Origin: Flavobacteriia bacterium
GTDB lineage: Bacteria; Bacteroidota; Bacteroidia; Flavobacteriales_D; Crocinitomicaceae
Assembly (NCBI GenBank): GCA_016178305.1
Contig: JACOTM010000002.1
Span: 1 to 60,454, forward strand
Direction of reading: 5' to 3'
DNA: 60,454 nucleotides
Shown here: positions 43,747 through 53,102 of the stretch, piece by piece
How the letters are laid out: each line of letters opens with the position of its first letter
Numbering within the stretch: the stretch's first letter is position 1
The notes under the pieces: generated by a model
What the model was told of the DNA's origin: nothing
What the model saw: the letters and a program-made list of their open reading frames with translations, nothing else
The model's database searches: none
Position numbers and translations under genes: made by a program

Positions 43747-45144
43747 ATGAGCGAAGATAAAGAAGATTTTAGAGATCGTATTGCCACTGTAAATGAAGAT
43801 GGTAAACGCGTTTGGATATTTCCTAAAAAACCAAAAGGCCGATATTTCAACTATCGTAAAATAACCAGTTACTCACTTTTAGCATTCCTCTTTTTATTAC
43901 CACATATAAAAGTTCATGGAGACCCTTTCCTACTTTTGAATGTTATTGAAAGAAAATTTATCATTTTTGGATATATTTTTTGGCCTCAAGATTTCTATAT
44001 TTTCGCTATTGCAACAATACTCGGAATCGTTTTTATAATTCTTTTCACTATTATTTACGGTAGAATCTTTTGTGGGTGGATCTGTCCTCAAACCATTTTT
44101 ATGGAAATGATATTCAGAAGAATCGAATATTGGATTGAGGGAGATTATACACATCAAAAAAAATTAGCCAATCAATCTTGGAATGCTGAAAAAATAAGAA
44201 AAAGAATCCTCAAACATTCTATTTTTTGGATCATTTCTTTCATGATTGCCAATACATTTTTAGCTTATATTATCAGCGCAGATGAATTATGGAGAATTCA
44301 AACAGATAATATGGTTAAACACTACGGCGGTTTAATTGCAACTGCTGTTTTTACAACTGTATTCTATTTCGTATTTGCCCGATTAAGAGAACAGGTTTGC
44401 ACAACAATTTGTCCTTATGGTAGGTTACAAGGTGTATTACTCGATCCAAATTCTATGGTCGTAGCATACGATTACAAAAGAGGAGAAGGACGAGCAAAAT
44501 TCAAAAAAGGAGAAGACCGAAAAAATATCGGCAAAGGAGATTGCATTGATTGTAAATTATGCGTGCATGTATGTCCTACTGGAATCGATATTCGGAATGG
44601 TACGCAATTAGAATGCATCAACTGTACTGCTTGTATTGACGAATGTGATACAATTATGGAAGGTGTTGGTCAAGAAAAAGGCTTAATCCGCTTCGTTTCT
44701 GAAAATGGCATCAAAAATGGAACCGGTTTTCAATGGACAAAAAGAGTAAAAGCCTATACTGTTTTATTATTTGTTTTACTAGGTATTTTAGCAACTCTAT
44801 TGGTAACTCGACAAGATTTCCAAGCTACTATTTTCAGGCAAAGAGGAACTTCTTATATCGCAGAAAATAATGGAATGATTGAAAACATTTTTGAAATTAA
44901 CTTATCTAATAAAACCCGAAATGATTTTAAAATCCAATTGAAATTAGAAGATAAAATTGGTTCAATTAAGCTGGTAGTAAAAAACTTAACTTTAAAAAAA
45001 GAAGCTCATTTAAAAGACCGCTTCATTGTTCAATATCCTTTCTCTGCAATGGAAAATGGCAAAAAAAATATAATTATCATTGTGCTCGGAAATGGAAAAG
45101 AAATTCAAAGAGTAAAAGCACGATTCATCGGTCCAATGCTCTAA
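43747..45144 (+). CDS. ccoG: CcoG/FixG/RdxA cbb3 assembly Fe-S protein
   Basis: A 465-residue membrane protein with about five helices and two ferredoxin-type clusters in the middle (CIDCKLCVHVCPTGID and CINCTACIDECD). A periplasmic Ig-like tail follows the last helix. The WICPQTIFMEM and TICPYGRLQG motifs are typical of CcoG, a cupric reductase that readies copper for CcoN. It is the first gene after the structural oxidase genes, with fixH and the SafE-like gene following closely. Confidence 0.94.
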   Translation: MSEDKEDFRDRIATVNEDGKRVWIFPKKPKGRYFNYRKITSYSLLAFLFLLPHIKVHGDPFLLLNVIERKFIIFGYIFWPQDFYIFAIATILGIVFIILFTIIYGRIFCGWICPQTIFMEMIFRRIEYWIEGDYTHQKKLANQSWNAEKIRKRILKHSIFWIISFMIANTFLAYIISADELWRIQTDNMVKHYGGLIATAVFTTVFYFVFARLREQVCTTICPYGRLQGVLLDPNSMVVAYDYKRGEGRAKFKKGEDRKNIGKGDCIDCKLCVHVCPTGIDIRNGTQLECINCTACIDECDTIMEGVGQEKGLIRFVSENGIKNGTGFQWTKRVKAYTVLLFVLLGILATLLVTRQDFQATIFRQRGTSYIAENNGMIENIFEINLSNKTRNDFKIQLKLEDKIGSIKLVVKNLTLKKEAHLKDRFIVQYPFSAMENGKKNIIIIVLGNGKEIQRVKARFIGPML

Positions 45145-45190
45145 TTTAATACAATTAAACGGAGTATTTATAAATTTCAAATTAACAAAA

Positions 45191-45613
45191 ATGAGCTGGG
45201 GAAAAGGTATCACAATAGCAATGATTGCTTTCATGACATTTATTTTATACATGGTATTTACTTTAATGTCCAAAAATACAGATTTAGAAAGCGACGATTA
45301 TTATAAAAAAGAAATCGAATTCGAAAAAGAAATTCAATCGCTAACAAATACCAGTAAATTAAAAGAAAAAGTGAAAGTTTCTCAATTAGAAAAATATGTC
45401 GTTATTCAATTCCCAGCTATCGAAGGAATAGACTCTATGCGGGTTGAATTATTCAGACCTAATAATGAAAAAGATGATCAATTATTTATTTTGAAAGAAA
45501 CCAAAACATTAACCATTCTAAAATCAAAACTCAAAATAGGAATCTACAACTTAAACATTCATTTCAAAATCAAAAATGAATCATATATGCAAAAAGAAAC
45601 GATTCGAATTTAA
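45191..45613 (+). CDS. ccoH: FixH/CcoH family protein
   Basis: A 140-residue membrane protein. One N-terminal helix (GITIAMIAFMTFILYMVFTLM) is followed by the FixH pattern, ESDDYYKKEIEFEKEIQSL, and a small beta-rich periplasmic domain. FixH/CcoH is an assembly factor for cbb3 oxidase that works with CcoI. It starts 46 bases after ccoG and is followed 31 bases later by the SafE-like gene, as in many ccoGH operons. Confidence 0.9.
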   Translation: MSWGKGITIAMIAFMTFILYMVFTLMSKNTDLESDDYYKKEIEFEKEIQSLTNTSKLKEKVKVSQLEKYVVIQFPAIEGIDSMRVELFRPNNEKDDQLFILKETKTLTILKSKLKIGIYNLNIHFKIKNESYMQKETIRI

Positions 45614-45644
45614 ATGATTAAACAAAACTAAAAGAAAATAAAAT

Positions 45645-46394
45645 TTGAACACATTACTTCTTTGGGCTTTTGGAATTGGTGTAATAGCCAATTTGCATTG
45701 TTTGGGAATGTGTGGTCCTATTGCAATGGCTATTCCAATCAATCGATCAAGTAAAACCACTCAATTTTGGGGTGTTTTACAATATAATTTTGGAAGAATT
45801 ACTACCTACTCTATTTTAGGTTTTTTAGTCGGATTGATTGGTCTTGGAATACATTTCATCGGATTTTTACAAAGTTTAAGTATTGTTGCAGGATTTGGAA
45901 TTATTATTTATGCTTGGCGAAAAGTAATATTTGATGGTACTGTAATTCAAAATTTTTCTTCAAATTTTCTTCAAAAATTTACATCTAAAAATATGGGTAA
46001 AATTTTGAAAAACAACCATTCCTTCAAAATATTTTTACTTGGTCTATTGAATGGACTTCTTCCTTGTGGAATGGTTTATACCGCACTTATCACTTCAATT
46101 ACTGCTGGTACACCTTTTTATTCAATGTTCTGCATGCTTACTTTTGGTTTAGGAACTTTACCAGGAATGCTTGTTATTACTCTTTTCGCAAATCAACTTT
46201 CAATAAAATTTAGAGGTCGAATCAATAAAGTTCTCCCCTATTTTGTAACCATTATTGGTTTACTAATTCTACTTCGCGGTCTTAATTTAGGGATTCCATA
46301 CCTAAGCCCTGAAATAAAATTCAGTGAAAAAACAAAAAAAGTGGACTCAATTACTTGTCATAAAAGCTTCAATCCAAATAAAATAGAGAAATAA
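45645..46394 (+). CDS. SafE/TauE-like membrane transporter in cbb3 cluster
   Basis: A 249-residue membrane protein with about six helices. It begins LLLWAFGIGVIANLHCLGMCGPIAMAI, the first Cys-containing motif of the urease-accessory/DsbD-like SafE family, and LLNGLLPCGMVYTALI repeats it in the second half. Members next to ccoGH are thought to help with copper uptake or thiol chemistry during oxidase assembly. The start is a TTG; no in-frame ATG precedes the first helix. It is the last gene of the cluster and is followed by a pyrimidine-rich spacer. Confidence 0.85.
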   Translation: MNTLLLWAFGIGVIANLHCLGMCGPIAMAIPINRSSKTTQFWGVLQYNFGRITTYSILGFLVGLIGLGIHFIGFLQSLSIVAGFGIIIYAWRKVIFDGTVIQNFSSNFLQKFTSKNMGKILKNNHSFKIFLLGLLNGLLPCGMVYTALITSITAGTPFYSMFCMLTFGLGTLPGMLVITLFANQLSIKFRGRINKVLPYFVTIIGLLILLRGLNLGIPYLSPEIKFSEKTKKVDSITCHKSFNPNKIEK

Positions 46395-46454
46395 ACTTTC
46401 TTCCTCATTTTTCCCCTTTCATACGAATATTCTAAGAAATTAAAACTATTTTAT

Positions 46455-46462
46455 TAATTTTG
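46455..46462 (+). promoter_or_regulatory. -7 box (TAATTTTG) of natAB-type operon
   Basis: TAATTTTG matches TAnnTTTG and sits 20 bases before the ATPase start, giving a short leader. It marks a new transcription unit after the cbb3 cluster. Confidence 0.5.
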
Positions 46463-46482
46463 AATTCTAATTTAACTCGTAT

Positions 46483-47253
46483 ATGATTGAAGTAACAAAT
46501 CTTTACAAAGAATTTATTCTCTCCAAACAGCAGCAAAAAGAATTAAATACTACAGATAAAAAATCAATTGCTGTAAATAATATCAGCTTTAAATGTGAAC
46601 CTGGAAAAATATTTTCACTATTAGGTCCAAATGGGGCTGGAAAAACTACAACATTAAGAATGTTATCTACTATTTTTAAACCGACATCTGGAACAATAAA
46701 AATTGCAGGAATCGATGCTATTGAATATCCACAAGAAGCACGAAAAAAAATTGGCTTTCTAACAGGTTCAACAGGATTATACGCACGATTAACTCCCAAT
46801 GAATTAGTAGAATATTTTGCTAAGCTATACCATGTAAAGCATTCAGACCTAAATATTCGAAAAGATAAATTATTTACCTTATTGGATATGCATGATTTTC
46901 AAAACAAACGAATTGGAAAATTAAGTACCGGTATGAAACAAAAAGTTTCAATCTGTCGCACAATGATTCACGATCCTCAAGTCATTATTTTTGATGAACC
47001 AACCAGCGGTTTAGATGTAATTACAGCAGAAAATATTATCAAATTAATTAAAGATTGTAAATCCGAAGGCAAAACTGTAATTTTTTCAAGTCATATCATG
47101 AGTGAGGTTGATTTACTTTGCGACGATATTGCTATTATTCATAAAGGAAAATTACTATATAGCGATACGATGAATGAGTTTAAAAATCAAATGATTACAG
47201 AAAATCTAACAACTGAATTTATTCACATTGTCAATTCTTCAAAAAATAACTAA
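46483..47253 (+). CDS. ABC transporter ATP-binding protein, NatA-like
   Basis: A 256-residue ATPase with Walker A LLGPNGAGKTTTL, Q-loop ATG-type GFLTGSTGLYARLT, signature GKLSTGMKQKVSI and Walker B VIIFDEPTSGLD. It also has the NatA-type N-terminal insertion SKQQQKELNTTDKKSIAVN before the core. It pairs with the membrane gene that begins 2 bases after its stop codon. NatAB exports Na+ in Bacillus; related pairs in Bacteroidota export various ions or lipids, so the substrate is unproven. Confidence 0.92.
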   Translation: MIEVTNLYKEFILSKQQQKELNTTDKKSIAVNNISFKCEPGKIFSLLGPNGAGKTTTLRMLSTIFKPTSGTIKIAGIDAIEYPQEARKKIGFLTGSTGLYARLTPNELVEYFAKLYHVKHSDLNIRKDKLFTLLDMHDFQNKRIGKLSTGMKQKVSICRTMIHDPQVIIFDEPTSGLDVITAENIIKLIKDCKSEGKTVIFSSHIMSEVDLLCDDIAIIHKGKLLYSDTMNEFKNQMITENLTTEFIHIVNSSKNN

Positions 47254-47254
47254 G

Positions 47255-48445
47255 ATGATTTTTACCATTTTCAAAAAAGAATTAAAAGACACTTTAAGAG
47301 ATCGAAGGACTTTTATGACAATGATTGTAATTCCTGTTCTAATATTTCCAATCGTATTGAATTTATTTGTTGGAGTTTCAGAAGGCTACAATAAAGAATC
47401 TGCTACTAAAAAAATAAACATTGGAGTTGTTGCTTCTCCTGAAAATAATGTCATTGATGAATTAAAAAACATCCCTTCAATAATTGGTGATAAAAAAGTG
47501 ATTCGATACAAAGACACACTCTCTCTTATAAATGATATTCGAAAAGACAGTTTACAAGTTGGCATTTTTATGAATGAAAATTTCGAAATGCATTTAACTG
47601 AAAAAACAACTGCTCCTGTAATGGTTTATTATAATGCAACTGAAATGGGTATGAAAGATCGCGCTGAACAATATATGACCATCATCCAAGAAAATGCAAA
47701 ACGTAAACGCTGTCAAGAATTACACATCGATGAACAAAAATTGACTCCTATTTTCTCTTCCTACATTAATGTGGCTTCTGACAAAGAAATGATTGGAAAA
47801 TTAGCTGGCGGAATTTTACCTTACATTTTCATTGCTTTTGGTTTCATAGGATGCATGTATCCTGCTATCGACTTATTTACTGGAGAAAAAGAAAGAGGCA
47901 CAATCGAAACTTTATTAACGACACCTGTTCAACGATGGCAGATTCTATTCGGAAAAATGGGGGTAGTTGTATTATCAGGTCTTTTAGCAGCAACATGTGC
48001 TTTACTCGGCTTATTTTTGTCTATTGAAGTATTTAAATTAGTAGAAGATAAAGAGTTATTAGCAATCATTCACAGTATTTTAAGTCCAAGTTTCATCTTC
48101 GCATTGTTTACTTTATTATTTCCGCTCACAATTTTCTTTGCAGGTGTCATGATTCCTATTGCTATTTATGCCAAAACATTTAAAGAAGCACAAAGTATTA
48201 TTACACCTTTGAATATCGTCATGGTACTACCTGCAATGGTTGGTTTTTTTCCAGGAATCAAATTGGATTGGATAACTGCCTGTATTCCAGTTATTAATGT
48301 CGTATTATCAACAAAAGAACTTATATCTGGTACTTTGGATATAGGTCTATTAGGTGTTTCATTTAGTGTCATGGTCTTGTTGGCAATAACAGCTATTTTT
48401 ATTTCATTTAAGCAATTTGATAAAGAAACCAATATCATACAATAA
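47255..48445 (+). CDS. ABC-2-type permease, NatB-like
   Basis: A 396-residue membrane protein with an N-terminal helix (TMIVIPVLIFPIVLNLFVG), a ~150-residue extracytoplasmic domain, and five or six helices in the C-terminal half. FTGEKERGTIETLLTTPVQRWQILFGK is the typical ABC-2 permease loop. The NatB group is recognised by this layout (large soluble loop after helix 1). It starts at the ATG two bases after the ATPase stop codon; an upstream TTG reading is less likely. Confidence 0.9.
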   Translation: MIFTIFKKELKDTLRDRRTFMTMIVIPVLIFPIVLNLFVGVSEGYNKESATKKINIGVVASPENNVIDELKNIPSIIGDKKVIRYKDTLSLINDIRKDSLQVGIFMNENFEMHLTEKTTAPVMVYYNATEMGMKDRAEQYMTIIQENAKRKRCQELHIDEQKLTPIFSSYINVASDKEMIGKLAGGILPYIFIAFGFIGCMYPAIDLFTGEKERGTIETLLTTPVQRWQILFGKMGVVVLSGLLAATCALLGLFLSIEVFKLVEDKELLAIIHSILSPSFIFALFTLLFPLTIFFAGVMIPIAIYAKTFKEAQSIITPLNIVMVLPAMVGFFPGIKLDWITACIPVINVVLSTKELISGTLDIGLLGVSFSVMVLLAITAIFISFKQFDKETNIIQ

Positions 48446-48455
48446 ATAAAACCCT

Positions 48456-48500
48456 TATATTTGCGCAACTTTAAACTTTTAAACCGAGTTTAAGTTGTGC
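48456..48500 (+). promoter_or_regulatory. promoter and 5' leader hairpin of the sensor kinase gene
   Basis: TATATTTG at 48456-48463 is a good -7 box. Right after it GCGCAACTTTAAAC (48463-48476) pairs with GTTTAAGTTGTGC (48488-48500) as a 13-bp stem with one bulged base and a G-T pair. The stem ends 7 bases before the ATG at 48508, so it would cover the start site in the mRNA. Confidence 0.55.
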
Positions 48501-48507
48501 TAAAACT

Positions 48508-49767
48508 ATGGAAATTAATAAATATTTGAAATCAAACTTTTTTCAAAAAATTATCCAACCTCCTAAACGAACTTTTAATGATTATTTTGAAGAAGCAAGA
48601 TATGTTCTTTCATATAGAATGTGTTTATTTCTTTCAATCGCTTTAGGTTCACTTTTTATTATTTTATACATTTTTTACAATGAAATGTATTCTATCCTTA
48701 CATTTATTGGTTTTTTAAGTGTTTTTATATCCTTTTTCTTCATTCGCCTTACAGGAAAATATCAAACCTTCGCCCTTTCTTTTAATATTTTTGCAGCTGT
48801 ATTATGTGAATTTACACTTTATGCCATAAAAGATCAACCACACATTGTCGATGGTTTATGGATGGTTATCAATATTCTCTTTGCATTTATGACTGTAACC
48901 AAAAGATGGGCATTAATCATTACTGTTTTTCATACCTTAAGTCTTTCTTTCTTTTTTCTTACTTTTTACAACGAACAAATTGTCTTAATCAAACTTTTAA
49001 ATGAACAACAAGTAATTGGAAATGCTTTGAATATTATTATTTGTTTTTCTGTAATTTTATTTTTATGTTGGCAAAACATTAACACGACTAATTATGCTCA
49101 AATTCAATTAAACAGAACGAAAGAAGCCCTTCAAAGTCAATACAATATCATCAATAAGCAAAATATTGAAAAAACGGCAATGGTGAAAGAAATTCATCAC
49201 CGTGTCAAAAATAACCTGCAAGTGATCGTTAGTTTACTTCGTTTACAATCCCATGAATTAGCAAATGAAGAAGCAATTGAAAAATTTAGAGACACTACCA
49301 GTCGCGTTTTGACAATGTCTTTGATTCACGAAAAAATGTATCAAACTGAAGAGTTATCAAAAATTAATATCGAAGAATATTTCAGTAGTTTAGCCCGAGA
49401 TTTAATTCATTCATATCAAATTGAATTTGAAGTCGAAACCACAATAGAGTGCAACATTGAAAAATTAGGACTAAAACCAATCGTTCCTTTAGCATTAATT
49501 ATCAATGAATTATTTTCAAATTCATTAAAATATGCTTTCAATTTCAAAGATGAAGCTAAAATCGAATTAAAATTAAACCAAATAGACACGACTTATTTTG
49601 AATTGGAATATTCAGACAATGGTACTTGGAAAGAGCCTAAAAAAGAACAATCTTTTGGGTTAAGTTTAATTGAAACTTTAACTGAACAACTAGACGGTTC
49701 AATGGCTTTCGAATTTAGCCCTAAAACAAGTTATAAATTCATCCTTAAAAACACCGAAGACAAATAA
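48508..49767 (+). CDS. orphan sensor histidine kinase, HisKA_2 type
   Basis: A 419-residue membrane kinase. The N-terminal ~185 residues hold about six helices with no large sensor loop. A short coiled region follows, then the HisKA_2 box EIHHRVKNNLQVIVSLLRLQ (H230/H231) and a HATPase_c domain with NELFSNSLKYAF (N box), YSDNGTW and FGLSLI (G boxes). No response regulator or other partner lies beside it; the nearest in the window is the orphan NarL-type regulator at 30 kb. A leader hairpin suggests control at translation. Confidence 0.92.
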   Translation: MEINKYLKSNFFQKIIQPPKRTFNDYFEEARYVLSYRMCLFLSIALGSLFIILYIFYNEMYSILTFIGFLSVFISFFFIRLTGKYQTFALSFNIFAAVLCEFTLYAIKDQPHIVDGLWMVINILFAFMTVTKRWALIITVFHTLSLSFFFLTFYNEQIVLIKLLNEQQVIGNALNIIICFSVILFLCWQNINTTNYAQIQLNRTKEALQSQYNIINKQNIEKTAMVKEIHHRVKNNLQVIVSLLRLQSHELANEEAIEKFRDTTSRVLTMSLIHEKMYQTEELSKINIEEYFSSLARDLIHSYQIEFEVETTIECNIEKLGLKPIVPLALIINELFSNSLKYAFNFKDEAKIELKLNQIDTTYFELEYSDNGTWKEPKKEQSFGLSLIETLTEQLDGSMAFEFSPKTSYKFILKNTEDK

Positions 49768-49939
49768 ACCTGACTTTTATCATGTTTCTGTTTGATTACA
49801 ATCATTCTGTTTTCAGAGATTCATTTGTTATTTTGTAAAATGACTTGGTGTAAATTCTCTTACCAATCATACAAGATATTCATTGAATTATCAAAGATTT
49901 GAGCAATTCTACATTGTATTAAACCAAATTAAAATATAG

Positions 49940-50872
49940 ATGAAAACAGAAGCACTTTCAAAAGAAGAATTACTTCTCGCATTTGAAGAAAAGATTAATT
50001 CAGAACAAAAAATTGAACCACTAGACTGGATGCCTGATGAATACAGAAATCATTTAATTCGCCAAATCTCACAACATGCCCATTCCGAAGTCATCGGTAT
50101 GCAACCTGAAGGAAATTGGATTACTAGAGCGCCTTCTTTAAGAAGTAAAAAAATATTACTTGCTAAAATTCAAGATGAAGGTGGACATGGTTTGTATTTA
50201 TACAGTGCTGCTGAAACACTTGGAGTTAGTCGAGATCAATATATACAATGGTTGCATGAAGGAAAAGCTAAATATGCTTCTGTTTTTAATTATCCAGCTT
50301 TAAATTGGGCTGATATGGGAGCTATTGGTTGGTTGGTTGATGGTGCTGCAATTACCAATCAAGTTTCTTTACAAAGAACTTCTTACGGTCCATATTCACG
50401 TGCAATGGTTCGTATTTGCAAAGAAGAATCTTTCCATCAAAGACAAGGCTACGAAATTATGTGGAAAATGATGGAAGGAACAAAAGACCAACAACAAATG
50501 GCTCAAGATGCCTTAAACCGTTGGTGGTGGCCAGCATTAATGATGTTCGGTCCTCATGATGGAGATTCTCCACATACGAGCAATGCTATGAAATGGAAAA
50601 TAAAACGCGAAACAAATGATATTTTACGTGAGAAATTTATTAACAAAACAATTCCTCAAGCTGAATTAATTGGATTGAAAGTACCAGATACCCAAATTGA
50701 ATTACTTAGTGATGGTAGCTATAAACACAGTGATATCAATTGGGATGAATTTTGGCAAGTTGTAAATGGAAATGGACCATGTAATGCACAACGATTAGCT
50801 CATCATATTCAGGTTCATAATGAAGGAGCTTGGGTACGTGAAAGTGCTAATTTAAGCGGAAATCTGGAGTAA
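49940..50872 (+). CDS. paaA: phenylacetyl-CoA epoxidase catalytic subunit PaaA
   Basis: Catalytic di-iron subunit of the 1,2-phenylacetyl-CoA epoxidase, which makes a ring epoxide from phenylacetyl-CoA. The 310 residues match the family length. Iron ligands are in [26 protein letters not shown] and [13 protein letters not shown], and substrate-pocket sequences such as [17 protein letters not shown] are kept. It is cytoplasmic. It heads a three-gene paaABC unit; the 114-base gap to paaB is longer than usual. Confidence 0.97.
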   Translation: MKTEALSKEELLLAFEEKINSEQKIEPLDWMPDEYRNHLIRQISQHAHSEVIGMQPEGNWITRAPSLRSKKILLAKIQDEGGHGLYLYSAAETLGVSRDQYIQWLHEGKAKYASVFNYPALNWADMGAIGWLVDGAAITNQVSLQRTSYGPYSRAMVRICKEESFHQRQGYEIMWKMMEGTKDQQQMAQDALNRWWWPALMMFGPHDGDSPHTSNAMKWKIKRETNDILREKFINKTIPQAELIGLKVPDTQIELLSDGSYKHSDINWDEFWQVVNGNGPCNAQRLAHHIQVHNEGAWVRESANLSGNLE

Positions 50873-50986
50873 ATAAAATTAAAAATGTAATTTATTTTGG
50901 TCAATTAACATTGAAATCTTCGGATATTGAACACAACATCTAAAATAAATTTAAAATAATTTAAGAATATAACTAAATATAAAACT

Positions 50987-51280
50987 ATGAATAATAAAGA
51001 TACTCAAGGAGAATTATGGGAAGTATTTATCCAAAGTAAACCAGGACAATCATTTAAACACGCAGGAGCAATACATGCTTTTGACCGCGAAATGGCTATA
51101 GAAAACGCTAGAGACACTTACACCAGAAGAGGTGAAGGAAGTGGATTATGGGTTGTAAAAAGCAAAGATATTGTGGCAGTTACTCCAAACGAAGAAGGAT
51201 ATTTCTTTGACCCTTCAAATGACAAAGTTTACCGTCATCCTACTTTTTATGAAATGCCTGAAGGAGTTAAAAACATGTAA
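50987..51280 (+). CDS. paaB: phenylacetyl-CoA epoxidase subunit PaaB
   Basis: A 97-residue small subunit: GELWEVFIQSKPGQSFKHAGAIHAFDREMAIENARDTYTRRGEG is the family signature. It has no cofactor and helps assemble the PaaABC complex. It is 9 bases ahead of paaC. Confidence 0.95.
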   Translation: MNNKDTQGELWEVFIQSKPGQSFKHAGAIHAFDREMAIENARDTYTRRGEGSGLWVVKSKDIVAVTPNEEGYFFDPSNDKVYRHPTFYEMPEGVKNM

Positions 51281-51289
51281 TCTTAAGTT

Positions 51290-52039
51290 ATGGAAAATAA
51301 ATTAAAATACTATCTTCAAATTGCTGATAATGCATTGATTTTAAGTCATCGTTTAAGTGAATATTGCAGTCGAGCTCCTTTTTTAGAAGAAGATTTGGCG
51401 AACACTAATGTAGCTTTGGATTTAATAGGTTTAGCTGAATCTGTTTACGAAGAATATGCAAAAATTGAAAATAAAGGGAATTGTGGTGATGATATTGCCT
51501 ACAGAAGAAAAGAAACAGAATTTTACAATGTAACTCTTGTTGAACAACCTAATCATGATTTTGCACACATCATGGTACGGCAATTTTTTACCGATGCTTT
51601 TCATTATAATTTCTTTTTTGAATTATGTAAAAGTAAAGACCATTTTCTTGCCGCATTAGCAAAAAAATCAATCAAAGAAGTAACATATCACCTAAGAAGA
51701 AGTTCTGAATGGATGATTCGATTAGGGAAAGGGACAGAGGAAGCTAGTCAGCGTACTCAAAAAGCAATTGACCATTTATGGAAATACACTCCTGAATTTT
51801 TCATCGAAAATTGTACAGATATTGAAATGAATCAAAATGGAATGGGAGTAGATTTACAAATTGTACAAGCGAATTGGAAACAAAAAATTAGCGAAATATT
51901 CTATATGAGTCAATTCAATATTCCCTCAACAGATTTTTTAATTAAAGGAGGAAAAGAGGGGCTTCATTCCGAAAACTTAGGTTATATTTTATGTGAAATG
52001 CAATTTTTACCAAATAAATATCCAGATGCTAAATGGTAA
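51290..52039 (+). CDS. paaC: phenylacetyl-CoA epoxidase structural subunit PaaC
   Basis: A 249-residue ferritin-like fold subunit that supports PaaA but has lost the di-iron site. Signatures are YRRKETEFYNVTLVEQPNHDFAH, KEVTYHLRRSSEWMIRLG and LWKYTPEFF. In E. coli paaD and paaE follow; here a strong terminator and an oppositely oriented gene come next, so the electron-transfer subunit PaaE must be elsewhere or be replaced. Confidence 0.95.
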   Translation: MENKLKYYLQIADNALILSHRLSEYCSRAPFLEEDLANTNVALDLIGLAESVYEEYAKIENKGNCGDDIAYRRKETEFYNVTLVEQPNHDFAHIMVRQFFTDAFHYNFFFELCKSKDHFLAALAKKSIKEVTYHLRRSSEWMIRLGKGTEEASQRTQKAIDHLWKYTPEFFIENCTDIEMNQNGMGVDLQIVQANWKQKISEIFYMSQFNIPSTDFLIKGGKEGLHSENLGYILCEMQFLPNKYPDAKW

Positions 52040-52064
52040 TTAAAAGATAAAACACTTCTATATT

Positions 52065-52133
52065 GAGGAACTTCAAAAACTTCTTTTCTTCGCTCAAATT
52101 TTAAGAAGTACATAACGGAGTTCCTCTTTTTTT
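52065..52133 (+). terminator. terminator of paaABC
   Basis: GAGGAACT (52065-52072) pairs with AGTTCCTC (52119-52126), and inside it ACTTCTT pairs with AAGAAGT, giving a two-stem structure followed by a run of seven T. Confidence 0.8.
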
Positions 52134-52190
52134 ATACCGAAAACATTAATCTACATTTATTTCAACGAATCCTAATTAAAGAAAAAGAAG

Positions 52191-53003
52191 TTATTTTTTT
52201 CCTATATGTTTAAATAACAATGGAATAGTAACTACTGATTCAACAGCACGCATGTGGTCAAGAGACGGATACCATTTAGGCATTAAATTAAACACTCTAA
52301 TGATTTCTTTTTCAACCCACGGTTTATTTGTTCCTGTAACTTTAATGTTTGAAATTTTACCTTCTTTAGATACAATAAAAGTAACTTCAACTTCAATTGT
52401 TAAATCTTTCGTAATTTCTTCATTAGGATATGAAAAATTTTCTTCAACTAAAAAATAGAGCGAACGTGTACCACCAGCAATAAATGCTTCAACATGTGGT
52501 GGAAATTCAGGATCCATATCCTGTCCTTTTTCATTCCAACATTCCCGCAAGATCAATGAATCTAATTTAAATTGCTCATACCAACTAACTGTTCCAGTGG
52601 TATAAAAATATTTAAACATACCATTTTTCTTTCCATTTTTATATTCACCTTCTTGACTAACACTCCCATCCTCAAAATAACCATATATTGGTCCTTCTAA
52701 TAAATTATTATTATAACTTACTTTTTGCTCCAATTGACCATTTTTAAAATAATAATAAAAATCGCCTTGTTTAAATTTACATTTTTTATCCTTGTAAAAA
52801 CCTATCATTTGGAGTTCGCCAGAGATATAATAATCTTTGACCATCCATTCCTCCTTTTTTTGTCTGTGAATCACACGGAAAAAAAACGCATCTGTCTTTT
52901 TACAAACTTCCCAATTATAATTATAATAGCATGACACACTATCCTGAGAGTAAAGCGTGTTAAAAAGAGTCAAAAAAGAAAAAAGAAGCAATAATTGTCT
53001 CAT
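52191..53003 (-). CDS. MORN-repeat protein with TonB-like C-terminal domain
   Basis: A 270-residue exported protein with a signal peptide (QLLLLFSFLTLFNTLYSQ). The middle holds several YwqK/MORN-type repeats (YYFKNGQLEQKVSYNNN, GYFEDGSVSQEGEYKNGKKNG, KYFYTTGTVSWYEQFK). The last ~90 residues resemble a TonB C-terminal domain (VTFIVSKEGKISNIKVTGTNKPWVEKEIIRVF). Such proteins are common in Bacteroidota and probably bind partner proteins in the periplasm; the role is unknown. It is single and faces paaC convergently. Confidence 0.82.
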   Translation of the reverse strand: MRQLLLLFSFLTLFNTLYSQDSVSCYYNYNWEVCKKTDAFFFRVIHRQKKEEWMVKDYYISGELQMIGFYKDKKCKFKQGDFYYYFKNGQLEQKVSYNNNLLEGPIYGYFEDGSVSQEGEYKNGKKNGMFKYFYTTGTVSWYEQFKLDSLILRECWNEKGQDMDPEFPPHVEAFIAGGTRSLYFLVEENFSYPNEEITKDLTIEVEVTFIVSKEGKISNIKVTGTNKPWVEKEIIRVFNLMPKWYPSLDHMRAVESVVTIPLLFKHIGKK

Positions 53004-53065
53004 CTAGATTATTTTTTGTGAATTTAGGAAAAAAAATTGAAAATAAAATATTCTAATTAAATATA

Positions 53066-53095
53066 TTGAATCATTCTTAATTATCATTAATTTTG
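53066..53095 (+). promoter_or_regulatory. promoter of the LtaS-like gene, near-leaderless
   Basis: TTG at 53066-53068 and TAATTTTG at 53088-53095 (19-base spacing) match the -33/-7 pair of Bacteroidota. The -7 box ends 7 bases before the ATG at 53103, so the leader would be only a few bases. Confidence 0.55.
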
Positions 53096-53102
53096 ACGTC
53101 AA

